DNA of 17,945 nt, taken from assembly GCA_945983015.1 (NCBI GenBank), contig CAMFSN010000021.1:1-17945 (forward strand), given 5' to 3'. Positions 8,308-15,500 of the stretch are shown one piece after another. The position numbers were made by a program, and so were the translations under genes. The DNA is from an uncultured Bacteroidales bacterium. Lineage in GTDB: Bacteria > Bacteroidota > Bacteroidia > Bacteroidales > UBA932. The number at the start of each line of letters is the position of its first letter. The first letter of the stretch is position 1. A model generated the notes under the pieces. That model searched no databases. It saw only the letters and a list, made by a program, of their open reading frames with translations, and was not told the DNA's origin.

Positions 8308-8738
8308 CAGCCCACTATCATTAGTTCAGCCCCCTGACGGACGCTGTCTCCCACCTGCACGAACACTTCCTTCACGCTCCCGTCAGCTGTGGCTAAAATG
8401 TCATTTTCCATCTTCATAGCTTCGAGAACGGCCAATTTTTGTCCTCGCTTTACGCTGTCTCCTTGCTTGACATTCAGGGAGAGAATAACTCCGGGGAGAG
8501 GAGAGCAGATGCTGCCTGCTCTATGAGCGAGCTCTGTCTGGGAAGTCATCTGAGCTATCTCAGCCTTAGTGGAGGATACTTTTTTAGGGGAAAGGCTTCC
8601 GGAGACATCTTCCCTGGATTCTGGAACTTTTACCTCATAGGACTGACCGTTGACTTTGACAAAAGCCTTGTCAGCGACTATGGCTTCCACGCTGACCTGA
8701 TATGTCTTTGAGTTGATTTCTATCTTATAATCGCTCAT
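8307..8738 (-). CDS. mmdC: Biotin carboxyl carrier subunit of the decarboxylase
   Basis: This 143-residue biotin carrier shuttles carboxyl groups from the carboxyltransferase to the membrane beta subunit. The C-terminal biotinyl domain (about 74-143) contains LEAMKMEND, with K109 as the biotinylated lysine, preceded by the SPLPGVI strand. The N-terminal 40 residues resemble the small beta-rich leader found in Bacteroidota carriers. A serine/lysine/threonine-rich linker (about 41-70) joins the two; its Pro/Ala content is lower than in the long linkers of clostridial MmdC. The gene overlaps the end of the upstream membrane-subunit gene by 14 bases. K109 needs a biotin ligase encoded elsewhere. 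Confidence 0.92.
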   Translation of the reverse strand: MSDYKIEINSKTYQVSVEAIVADKAFVKVNGQSYEVKVPESREDVSGSLSPKKVSSTKAEIAQMTSQTELAHRAGSICSPLPGVILSLNVKQGDSVKRGQKLAVLEAMKMENDILATADGSVKEVFVQVGDSVRQGAELMIVG

Positions 8739-9033
8739 ATCTTCTAAAATTTCTTTCAGGAGAGCCCCAATCGCTTTCCTGAGGGTCTATGGTGATTCTT
8801 CTCTTGCCTTCCTTAAGATGCAGCTCCAGGGCTACTGCTATGGCCGCTGCTATCTGCTGCTCTTCGTCCTGGGGCTTATCCTCCGTATCAGCCGTTGCGG
8901 GCTTATTGCTAGAGGCTTTCCTTATAAAATACAGACCTACCAGGCTGTATAAACCATATAGAATCAGCAGGCACAGAAAGACTGTGCTTATGGAGATAAG
9001 GCTAAGTATGAGTCCGTGTGGATCGCTGGTCAT
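8725..9033 (-). CDS. mmdD: Small membrane subunit of the decarboxylase (OadG/MmdD-like)
   Basis: This 102-residue protein has a single hydrophobic segment (about 8-38) followed by a soluble tail. It matches the gamma/delta subunits of Na+-translocating decarboxylases, which anchor the carboxyltransferase to the membrane beta subunit. The tail has an acidic linker (TADTEDKPQDEEQQ) and an alanine-rich helix (IAAAIAVALELHL). It ends in SDWGSPERNFRRYERL, resembling the short Trp/Arg motif at the C-terminus of Bacteroidota OadG proteins. Sequence conservation in this family is low, so the call rests on size, topology and gene position. Its ATG overlaps the carboxyltransferase stop by four bases. 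Confidence 0.82.
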   Translation of the reverse strand: MTSDPHGLILSLISISTVFLCLLILYGLYSLVGLYFIRKASSNKPATADTEDKPQDEEQQIAAAIAVALELHLKEGKRRITIDPQESDWGSPERNFRRYERL

Positions 9034-10541
9034 AGAGGCAGGTTATCGTGTTTTTTAGCAGGCAGTCCTTGAGATTTGTTCTTCATGGACTTGAGTGCTC
9101 GAATTATTCTGAATCGGCTTTCGGATGGCTGAATCACATCCTCTATGTAGCCCCTTTCGGCAGCCTTGTATGGATTACAGAAAAGTGAATCATACTCTTC
9201 CTCAGTGATGTCCTTCAGTATCCCTACAGCTCCCTTTGCACCCATCACGGCTATATTGGCAGAAGGCCAGGCGTAGTTAATGTCGCTGCGTAGGTGCTTG
9301 CTGGACATAACGATATAGGCTCCACCATAGGCTTTTCTGATGGTCAGGGTAATCTTTGGAACCGTGGCTTCCCCGTAGGCGTATAGCAGTTTGGCTCCGT
9401 TCGATATTACTGCACCGTATTCCTGCTGGGTCCCGGGTAAAAATCCAGGGACATCCACGAGAGTGAGCAAAGGAATGTTAAAGGCGTCGCAGAAGCGCAC
9501 GAAACGGGCGGCTTTCCGGCTGGCATTTATATCCAAGGTTCCGGACATATAGGCTGGCTTGTTAGCCACTATTCCCACAGATTCACCTCCCATATGGGCA
9601 AAGCCCACTATAATGTTCTGGGCAAAATCCTTATGAATTTCAAAGAAATCGCCCTCATCCACCAGTTCGTTTATCACTTGGTACATGTCGTAGGCCTTGT
9701 TCTCGCTCTCAGGGATGATGCTGTCCAGTTTTGGACATAATCTCACCGCCGAATCGGAACTTTCCTTCACTGGGGCTTTTTCCATATTGTTAGAAGGCAG
9801 GAAGGACAAGAGTTTCTTAATAGCTTCCAGCAGGCTTTCCTCGTCCGGATAAGCGAACTGCGCTACCCCGCTTTTCTGAGAATGAACCGCAGCTCCTCCC
9901 AGACTTTCCTGGTCCACGTCTTCTCCGGTCTGACTCTTGACTACGGCCGGACCTGTGAGAAACATATTCGAAGTGCCTTCCACCATAAAGATGAAGTCGG
10001 TAAGGGCAGGGGAGTACACGGCCCCACCTGCGCAAGGACCCATTATGGCGGAAATCTGTGGAACCACTCCCGATGCCAATATGTTTCGCTCGAAGATCTC
10101 TCCATAGCCGGCCAGGGCATCTATCCCTTCTTGTATCCTCGCTCCGCCTGAATCATTCAGGCCAATCACCGGCGCCCCCGTCTTCATCGCCAGATCCATC
10201 ACCTTGCAGATTTTCTCCGACATTGTTTTACTCAGAGAACCTCCGTTTACGGTGAAGTCCTGAGCATAGACATATACAATTCTGCCGTTTATGCTGCCTC
10301 TTCCGCTTACTACTCCGTCGCCATCAAAATGTTTTTTCTCCATCCCGAAGTTAGTGCATCTGTGATGGACGAAACAGTCGAATTCCTCGAAGCTATCAGG
10401 ATCAAGCAAAAGCGCAATACGCTCTCTGGCTGTCTTCTTGCCTTTCGCGTGTTGCGCTTCTATTCTTTTTTCTCCTCCGCCTAGCAGGGAGAGCTCTTTT
10501 CGTCTTTGTAATTCTACTATCTTATCGAGTTGTGAACTCAT
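9030..10541 (-). CDS. mmdA: Methylmalonyl-CoA decarboxylase carboxyltransferase subunit
   Basis: This is the carboxyltransferase subunit of a biotin-dependent acyl-CoA decarboxylase, 503 residues. It moves the carboxyl group from methylmalonyl-CoA to carrier biotin, leaving propionyl-CoA. Two crotonase-like domains are visible. The N-terminal one has GGARIQEG (132-139) and GPCAGGAVYSPALTDF (168-183). The C-terminal one has DVPGFLPGTQQEYG (363-376) and RKAYGGAYIVMSSKHL (402-417), whose glycines form the oxyanion holes. The family also includes propionyl-CoA carboxylase beta, but no biotin carboxylase gene lies here while a Na+-pump beta subunit does, so decarboxylation is favoured. It is the first gene behind the promoter at 10565-10595; the ATG lies about 24 bases from the -7 box. 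Confidence 0.93.
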   Translation of the reverse strand: MSSQLDKIVELQRRKELSLLGGGEKRIEAQHAKGKKTARERIALLLDPDSFEEFDCFVHHRCTNFGMEKKHFDGDGVVSGRGSINGRIVYVYAQDFTVNGGSLSKTMSEKICKVMDLAMKTGAPVIGLNDSGGARIQEGIDALAGYGEIFERNILASGVVPQISAIMGPCAGGAVYSPALTDFIFMVEGTSNMFLTGPAVVKSQTGEDVDQESLGGAAVHSQKSGVAQFAYPDEESLLEAIKKLLSFLPSNNMEKAPVKESSDSAVRLCPKLDSIIPESENKAYDMYQVINELVDEGDFFEIHKDFAQNIIVGFAHMGGESVGIVANKPAYMSGTLDINASRKAARFVRFCDAFNIPLLTLVDVPGFLPGTQQEYGAVISNGAKLLYAYGEATVPKITLTIRKAYGGAYIVMSSKHLRSDINYAWPSANIAVMGAKGAVGILKDITEEEYDSLFCNPYKAAERGYIEDVIQPSESRFRIIRALKSMKNKSQGLPAKKHDNLPL

Positions 10542-10564
10542 TTTGATTAAGGTTTAATGAGCCA

Positions 10565-10595
10565 CAAAAATAGTAAAAATTATCCTTATCTCAAA
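10565..10595 (-). promoter_or_regulatory. Bacteroidota-type promoter for the decarboxylase-ATPase operon
   Basis: On the minus strand TTTG (10592-10595) is followed, after exactly 19 bases, by TATTTTTG (10565-10572). This fits the Bacteroidota primary sigma factor consensus TTTG-N19-21-TAnnTTTG. The -33 element lies two bases after the DUF4301 stop codon. The start codon of mmdA is 24 bases past the -7 box, implying a leader of roughly 15-20 bases. No terminator is seen before it, so read-through from the upstream genes may add to expression. Confidence 0.75.
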
Positions 10596-10597
10596 GA

Positions 10598-12061
10598 CTA
10601 TTCCTGATGAGCATCCTTAAGCAGGTCGAGCACTACTTTTACAGGATTGAAGGTCTCGATAGGAACTTCCATAAAGGCGGTAAGCCAATCGGACATAGCA
10701 CCGTTCCAAAGACCTGGCAGTTCCAGGGCCTTCAACTCTCTTCCCTGATAGCTCTTCGAAGAGATGAATCCTGTCTGTGGGTCCACATATTCGGTGAGAT
10801 TGAATTTCTCTCCCTTGTAGTCGTGTATGCAGCATACCAGATCCACAGGGTTGAAGTGGGTAGCCTTGCTCATTAGCTCAGGGTCGGCTATCTGTACACT
10901 CTCCAGAATCTGCAGGGAAGTGGAGCCCTTGGAATCTCTTATGATAAAAGGACCTCCTCCCGGTTCGCCTTCGTTTTTCACCATTCCGCAGACACGGATA
11001 GGGCGGTTGAGTTTCTCAAAGAGGGCCAATGCTCTCTGCTTGCAGTCCTTTGCTTCAGGCATAGTGATGCAGAACTCTTCGGACAGAAAGCTTTCTATCT
11101 CGTTGCATAGGGATTGGCATTCATCCGTGGCATACGGGTCGTCCTGGACAGGGTAGTAGCCAGGGATGTAGTTGATAGGGCCGTTGTGGGCAGAGGTGCT
11201 GGTGAGCTGCAGGAATTCAGTGATATATCCGAAGATGCGATCTCTGAGCATCAGGGCTTTACCCATCAGGGCCTTCTTATATTTAGAGCAGACAGGCAGG
11301 AATCTTTCGTGAGCCACGTTGTCTATGTTCTTTATGCAGATGAGTTCTTCATCCAGTTCATTCAGATTATAGATGAGGGCCCCGTGTCCTGCAGGACGGG
11401 TGAGTATGCTGCCGTCCTCCTTAAGGAAAGGCTTGTTCTCAGGGGTGACTGCTATGGTGTCGGTAGCAGGGTCCTGGAAAGTGAATTTGACTTTGTACTT
11501 AACTCCGTAGATCTCCTCGTAGTTCTTCTGAACAGCTGCCAGAGCGGCTTTGAAAAGGCGAAGGTGCTCCGGAGAGACGGTGAAGCACAGATTTACGCTG
11601 CCGTCCTCATTTTTCATATACTCCTTGCCTTCGATAAGGTGCTCTGCCAAGGCAGTTCTGATTTCGTGTTCGTAGCGGTGGAAGAGCAGGACCCCCTTAG
11701 GCTTGCTGCCATAGCCCAAACCATCTTCGCCAAGCAGTAGGTCAGCAGTCTTTACAGGGTCGAAAGGCGCTTTCCCGAACACCTTCTCATCGTAGAAGGC
11801 GAATTTTTCCAGATTTTGGGCCAAGGTCTCAATGCTGCTTTCCTTATGGGCAAAGATGTCCTTGAACATACGGGAAGCTGCGCCTGAGGCAGGTACGAAC
11901 TTGCAGCGTCCATTGACTTTGGCCTTTTGGTCGTAGTCGATATACTCTTGAAGTTTCTTCTCGTCCGGAGCTTCGATTCCGTGAGAAACACTTGCAGGCT
12001 CCACGATATCCAGTTGAGGAAAGCCTTTCTTGAAAATTTTGATTTGTTCTTCGTGTGTCAT
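10598..12061 (-). CDS. DUF4301 protein, possible nucleotidyltransferase fold
   Basis: This 487-residue soluble protein is recognised as DUF4301, a family known mainly from Bacteroidota and without an established role. I see an ordered set of motifs like those of UDP-sugar pyrophosphorylases. FVPASGAASRMF (55-66) resembles the nucleotide-binding signature loop. PKGVLLFHRY (121-130) and FTVSPEHLRLFK (160-171) follow. RPAGHGALIYNL (222-233) resembles the PPGHG loop, and IKNIDNVAHE (243-252) resembles the N-x-DN motif. A GT-A-type nucleotidyltransferase is therefore my inference; the substrate is unknown. The gene starts four bases after the stop of the PdxB-like gene, so the two are co-transcribed. 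Confidence 0.85.
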   Translation of the reverse strand: MTHEEQIKIFKKGFPQLDIVEPASVSHGIEAPDEKKLQEYIDYDQKAKVNGRCKFVPASGAASRMFKDIFAHKESSIETLAQNLEKFAFYDEKVFGKAPFDPVKTADLLLGEDGLGYGSKPKGVLLFHRYEHEIRTALAEHLIEGKEYMKNEDGSVNLCFTVSPEHLRLFKAALAAVQKNYEEIYGVKYKVKFTFQDPATDTIAVTPENKPFLKEDGSILTRPAGHGALIYNLNELDEELICIKNIDNVAHERFLPVCSKYKKALMGKALMLRDRIFGYITEFLQLTSTSAHNGPINYIPGYYPVQDDPYATDECQSLCNEIESFLSEEFCITMPEAKDCKQRALALFEKLNRPIRVCGMVKNEGEPGGGPFIIRDSKGSTSLQILESVQIADPELMSKATHFNPVDLVCCIHDYKGEKFNLTEYVDPQTGFISSKSYQGRELKALELPGLWNGAMSDWLTAFMEVPIETFNPVKVVLDLLKDAHQE

Positions 12062-12065
12062 AGTG

Positions 12066-13100
12066 CTATAGTATGTGAAATTCTCTTCTGTATTTGTATT
12101 TAAGTCTCAATTCGGTAAAATTCTCGGGGGCCATCCTAAAGAGGAAGTCGTCCGTAAAGATAGGGTAGTTATACTGGAAGATGCTGGCTATCTGACCCTG
12201 GGTTTTTCCCATAATGTCCACTCTGATGGATTCCATTCCCTCTATGTCCGGCTTAGGGAAGAAATCGTAGAGCTCGTTGATTCCGAAGAACCTCGCCATA
12301 CTTCTGACTACGCAGCGCGTGGCGGAAAGCTTGCTCTGGTAGGAGTAACCGGAGATGTGAGGGGTGCCTATGTCCGTGATATCCAGAAGTTCTCTGTTAA
12401 TGTCCGGCTCATTGTTCCAGCAGTCTATGATGATTGGCCCCAATCTGGGAGAGGCTTCAATCAGATCCTCGTCCACCACCAGGGCGCCGCTTGCGGCATT
12501 GATGAAAAAACTGCCGAATTTCATCTTGTTGAAGAATTGGGAATTGCACATCCCCTTGGTCCTCTCGTTAAGCGGCAGGTGCAGGCTGACTATGTCGGAA
12601 TTTTCCAGCAGGTAGTCCAGGTCAGTGAAATGGCTTGGGCTTTCGACATTGGACTTTGGAGGGTCTTCGATCAGGACCTTGAATCCCAGGGCGCGAGCAG
12701 CGGATTCTATTCTCTTTCCCACTGAGCCATATCCCAGAATGCCGAAAGTGGCGCCACTAAGGTTAATGCTCCTTTTTGCCGCGCAGCCATAGATGGCGGA
12801 GAAGACATAGTTGGAGACCGCTCCGGAGATGGTGCCTTTTGCATTTTGTACAAAGATCCCGTGAGAGTTACAGTAGTCCATGTCTATATGGTCTATGCTC
12901 ACAAGAGTAGTGGCTATCATCTTTACCGAGGAGCCTTCCAGCAGGGCCGCGTCACAGCGGGTGTGCCCCTTGACCAGAATGGCATCGGCATCCCTAAGTC
13001 TTTCTGGGATAAAATCCTCCCCACTCAGATATTCGACCTCTCCGAAGGGTTCAAACACTCCGTTGATAAAAGGTATTTCGTTATCTATGAGCAGTTTCAT
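12066..13100 (-). CDS. pdxB: Divergent PdxB-like 2-hydroxyacid dehydrogenase
   Basis: This 344-residue D-2-hydroxyacid dehydrogenase most resembles 4-phosphoerythronate dehydrogenase, which oxidises 4-phospho-D-erythronate in pyridoxal 5'-phosphate synthesis. The Rossmann motif is GYGSVG (123-128). The catalytic glutamate (E231 in NNEPDI) and histidine (H248 in TPHISGYS) are present. The PdxB-type C-terminal extension follows residue 275. The substrate-binding arginine of the usual N-x-x-RG motif is missing: here it reads INAASGALVVDE with S204 in that place. The N-terminal substrate loops (VKGHTRCD near 43-50, NAKGTISG near 86-93) also differ from canonical Bacteroides PdxB. The true reaction is therefore uncertain. 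The ATG overlaps the DUF721 stop by four bases. Confidence 0.8.
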   Translation of the reverse strand: MKLLIDNEIPFINGVFEPFGEVEYLSGEDFIPERLRDADAILVKGHTRCDAALLEGSSVKMIATTLVSIDHIDMDYCNSHGIFVQNAKGTISGAVSNYVFSAIYGCAAKRSINLSGATFGILGYGSVGKRIESAARALGFKVLIEDPPKSNVESPSHFTDLDYLLENSDIVSLHLPLNERTKGMCNSQFFNKMKFGSFFINAASGALVVDEDLIEASPRLGPIIIDCWNNEPDINRELLDITDIGTPHISGYSYQSKLSATRCVVRSMARFFGINELYDFFPKPDIEGMESIRVDIMGKTQGQIASIFQYNYPIFTDDFLFRMAPENFTELRLKYKYRREFHIL

Positions 13101-13420
13101 TTGATGATAATTTTCTTTATATATCCTACTTTCGGCTCGTCTTTGATAAATAGTGGGTCCTCCTGAAGACTTTGGTTTATCTTAGCCATTATGGAATTGA
13201 TGAAGGGCTTGATGGAATTGCGAACCACTGAGGAACTGAGCGTGACATATAGAGTCCCGTCCCTAAAGAAAAGTTTCAGGGTATATGCGCCCACGCCGCT
13301 TTCCTTACGCCAGGTCTCGAAAATTCTTCTGGTGTTCAAGGCGGGTGCAGCTTTAAGATACTTGATGTAGGCAAGCATCATATCTGAGGATTCCATTATG
13401 CTCTTTCTTTCCATTCTCAT
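13097..13420 (-). CDS. DUF721 (DciA-like) protein
   Basis: This small basic protein of 107 residues belongs to the DUF721 family. In other bacteria, members called DciA help load the replicative helicase. The core of the domain is visible from about residue 35 to 95, with FETWRKESGVGAYTLKLFF, the strand TLYVTLSSSVVRNSI and a trailing basic helix. It sits directly after recF, the common Bacteroidota arrangement, and overlaps its stop by four bases (ATGA), which supports the ATG chosen. The gene may act in replication or repair, but helicase loading is not shown for this group. Confidence 0.85.
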   Translation of the reverse strand: MRMERKSIMESSDMMLAYIKYLKAAPALNTRRIFETWRKESGVGAYTLKLFFRDGTLYVTLSSSVVRNSIKPFINSIMAKINQSLQEDPLFIKDEPKVGYIKKIIIK

Positions 13421-14511
13421 AGGCTGAACTCTCCATTTTTCACCTTGTAGCAGATACTTTCGGTCGTGAATTTCTTGATTATGTTCAGGACTCTGTCCAT
13501 AGAAGTGTCGGAGAGGAAGATCTGGCCGAATTCCTTTCCGCAGACCATCTCCAGGAGTTTTTCACTCCGGCGGAGGTCGAGTTTGTCGAAGATGTCATCC
13601 AGCAATAGAATGGGAGGATAGCCGTAATTGCTTTTCATCAGTTCGTATTGGGCGAATTTAAGCGCAAGCAGAAAACATTTCTGCTGTCCTTGAGAGCCGA
13701 TTTTACGAATTGGCATTCCATTCATCAGGAAGATGAAATCGTCCCTTTGGATTCCGCTTCCGGTAAACTGATTCATATAGTCCTTCCCTCTGGAGGCCTT
13801 CAGGAGTTCCGACAGGGAGCCCTTGTGAAGGTCTGAGCGATATTCCAGCTCCACGCTTTCCCGAGATGCGGAAAAGAGCTCATAGTAGTGTTTTATCCTC
13901 GGACTTATCTCCTCGCAGAATTTGACTCTCTCTTCGAAAATACGGCTGGCACATCTGTCCATCAAATAGTCAATGCTCTCCAGGACGTCGTCAGTGCAGT
14001 TTTCACTTTTCAGAAGGCTGTTTCTCTGGGCTAGAAGTTTGTTATATTTTTGAAGTTCTGTCAGATGCTCCCTGTCCATCTGGGACATTACCGAGGAGAC
14101 AAAGCGCCTCCTGTCTTCACCTCCCTCGCTGATAAGGGCTGAATCTGAGGGGCATACCATCACTATGGGGAGTTTGCCTATGTGTTCGCTTATCTTTGAG
14201 TAGGCCTTGCCGTTCTGAAGCAGTTTCTTCTCTCCCTTGGAATTGACCTTGATGCTGTACTTGTCCCTTATGGAGTCTTCCCTGAGATATGTTCCGGCCA
14301 ATGCGAATTCATTGCAGGAATGGCGGAAATTGTACTTGTCCGAAGGGCCGAAGGCGCTTTTGGTCATCGAGAGATAGTAGATGGCATCCAGCAGATTCGT
14401 CTTACCCTCTCCGTTGTTCCCGCAGACACAATTCATTTCTGCAGAAAAGCTCAGTTCCTGTAGTTCGATGTTACGCCAATTCTGAATCGTTATTTTTTCA
14501 AGTTTCGGCAT
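13417..14511 (-). CDS. recF: DNA replication and repair protein RecF
   Basis: This 364-residue SMC-like ATPase works with RecO and RecR to load RecA at single-strand gaps. It starts with the typical LEKITIQNWRNI strand. The Walker A motif is GNNGEGKT at 31-38, the ABC-type signature is in SQGQQKCFLLALKF in the C-terminal part, and the Walker B motif is PPILLLDDIFDKLD. Length is normal. The start chosen overlaps the 3' end of the recombinase gene by 22 bases; the N-terminus aligns with the family without an extension, so I keep it. dnaA and dnaN, its neighbours in many bacteria, are absent. Confidence 0.95.
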   Translation of the reverse strand: MPKLEKITIQNWRNIELQELSFSAEMNCVCGNNGEGKTNLLDAIYYLSMTKSAFGPSDKYNFRHSCNEFALAGTYLREDSIRDKYSIKVNSKGEKKLLQNGKAYSKISEHIGKLPIVMVCPSDSALISEGGEDRRRFVSSVMSQMDREHLTELQKYNKLLAQRNSLLKSENCTDDVLESIDYLMDRCASRIFEERVKFCEEISPRIKHYYELFSASRESVELEYRSDLHKGSLSELLKASRGKDYMNQFTGSGIQRDDFIFLMNGMPIRKIGSQGQQKCFLLALKFAQYELMKSNYGYPPILLLDDIFDKLDLRRSEKLLEMVCGKEFGQIFLSDTSMDRVLNIIKKFTTESICYKVKNGEFSL

Positions 14512-15440
14512 AGCGGATGTGCCTGATTATAAGTTTTTTTAAGTTTTTCTATCGAGTTATGGGTATAGACCTGGGTGGCAGCGAGGGAAGAGTGCCCGAG
14601 CATCTCCTTTATGCTGTTAAGCTGAGCCCCGTCGTTAAGCAGCTCCGTGGCTATGGTATGTCTCAGCACGTGGGGAGATTTTCTACAGGTGATGCTCTCT
14701 TCACTTCCCAGTTCCCTTTTCACCGCCCTGTCCACATACTCCGGATATAGGGGGATGCCGGAAGGGCAAAGCAGCAGGGGATCCTGAGGCATTCTGTCTT
14801 TCAATCCAAGTCTTTTTCCCGCTTGTAAATATAGTGAAATTTCCCGAATAAGGGAGTCTTCGAGTGGAATTTCCCTTTCTTTGTCGCCTTTGCCCCTGAC
14901 TCTGAGAAGGGAGCGTCGGCAGTCCAAGTCGCCGTATTTGAGGCCTATGAGCTCGCTGCGCCTTATGCCTGTATAATAAAGCAGGCTTATTATCAGTCTG
15001 CCAATTATCTTCTCGTAAGCTTTCCCAGCCCCTTTGCCTTCCACCAAGGCGAGGGCTTCTTCCGAGCCATAGAAAGCTGTGCTCTCGAAATAGGATTTGA
15101 TGGATTCCTGCCTGTAGAACACCGGCAGGCTTTTATCTGTCTTTGGCCGGCTGATGGATCTGAGGGGATTTGAGTTCAAGAGTCCCTTTTTATATAGGTA
15201 TTTACAGAAACTGCTTAGCACGCTTAGATGCTGACCTACTGTTCTGGCGCTTAACTTTCTGTCTTCTAGCAGATAGACTTCGTAGCTTCGCAAAAGCGAT
15301 GGGCAAAGGGATGAAAGCAGGTCTTCTCCGTCCAGATAGAGACTGAACTCTTTCAGGGAGTCGGAATAGATCTGCACTGTCCTCGCTGAATAACGCTTGA
15401 TGCCTTTGATATATTCTATGAAGCTATCTATAAGATCCAT
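14490..15440 (-). CDS. xerC: Tyrosine recombinase, XerC/XerD-like
   Basis: This 316-residue tyrosine recombinase has an N-terminal core-binding domain (about 1-95) and a C-terminal catalytic domain. All catalytic residues are present: R160 in TGIRRSEL, K184 in GKGDKE, H257 and R260 in HVLRHT, H283 in GHSS and the nucleophile Y292 in VYTHNS. Length and motifs fit XerC/XerD, which resolve chromosome dimers at dif. The class also includes phase-variation invertases. The gene begins 60 bases from a tandem array of recombination-site-like palindromes, which leaves open a local role. It heads the recF-DUF721-pdxB-DUF4301 series and has its own promoter. Confidence 0.9.
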   Translation of the reverse strand: MDLIDSFIEYIKGIKRYSARTVQIYSDSLKEFSLYLDGEDLLSSLCPSLLRSYEVYLLEDRKLSARTVGQHLSVLSSFCKYLYKKGLLNSNPLRSISRPKTDKSLPVFYRQESIKSYFESTAFYGSEEALALVEGKGAGKAYEKIIGRLIISLLYYTGIRRSELIGLKYGDLDCRRSLLRVRGKGDKEREIPLEDSLIREISLYLQAGKRLGLKDRMPQDPLLLCPSGIPLYPEYVDRAVKRELGSEESITCRKSPHVLRHTIATELLNDGAQLNSIKEMLGHSSLAATQVYTHNSIEKLKKTYNQAHPLCRNLKK

Positions 15441-15467
15441 CTTACAAAAATACTCTTGTCATACTTA

Positions 15468-15499
15468 CAAAAATATGTAAATTTGTTCTCACCCGCAAT
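15468..15499 (-). promoter_or_regulatory. Predicted promoter of the recombinase gene
   Basis: Minus-strand ATTG (15496-15499) precedes TATTTTTG (15468-15475) by 20 bases, close to the Bacteroidota TTTG/TAnnTTTG pair. The ATG at 15440 is 27 bases further on. A second TATTTTTG (15445-15452) lies within an exact repeat of the 11 bases TTACAAAAATA (plus-strand 15442-15452 and 15465-15475). It is too close to the ATG for an ordinary leader. The -33 element abuts the first unit of the 51-bp repeat array, so anything bound there could control this promoter. Confidence 0.55.
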
Positions 15500-15500
15500 T

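Noticed and set aside
13417..14511. A later start codon for RecF, to remove the 22-base overlap with the recombinase gene.
   Set aside because: The N-terminal strand and the spacing to Walker A match the family at the upstream ATG, and overlaps are common throughout this cluster.
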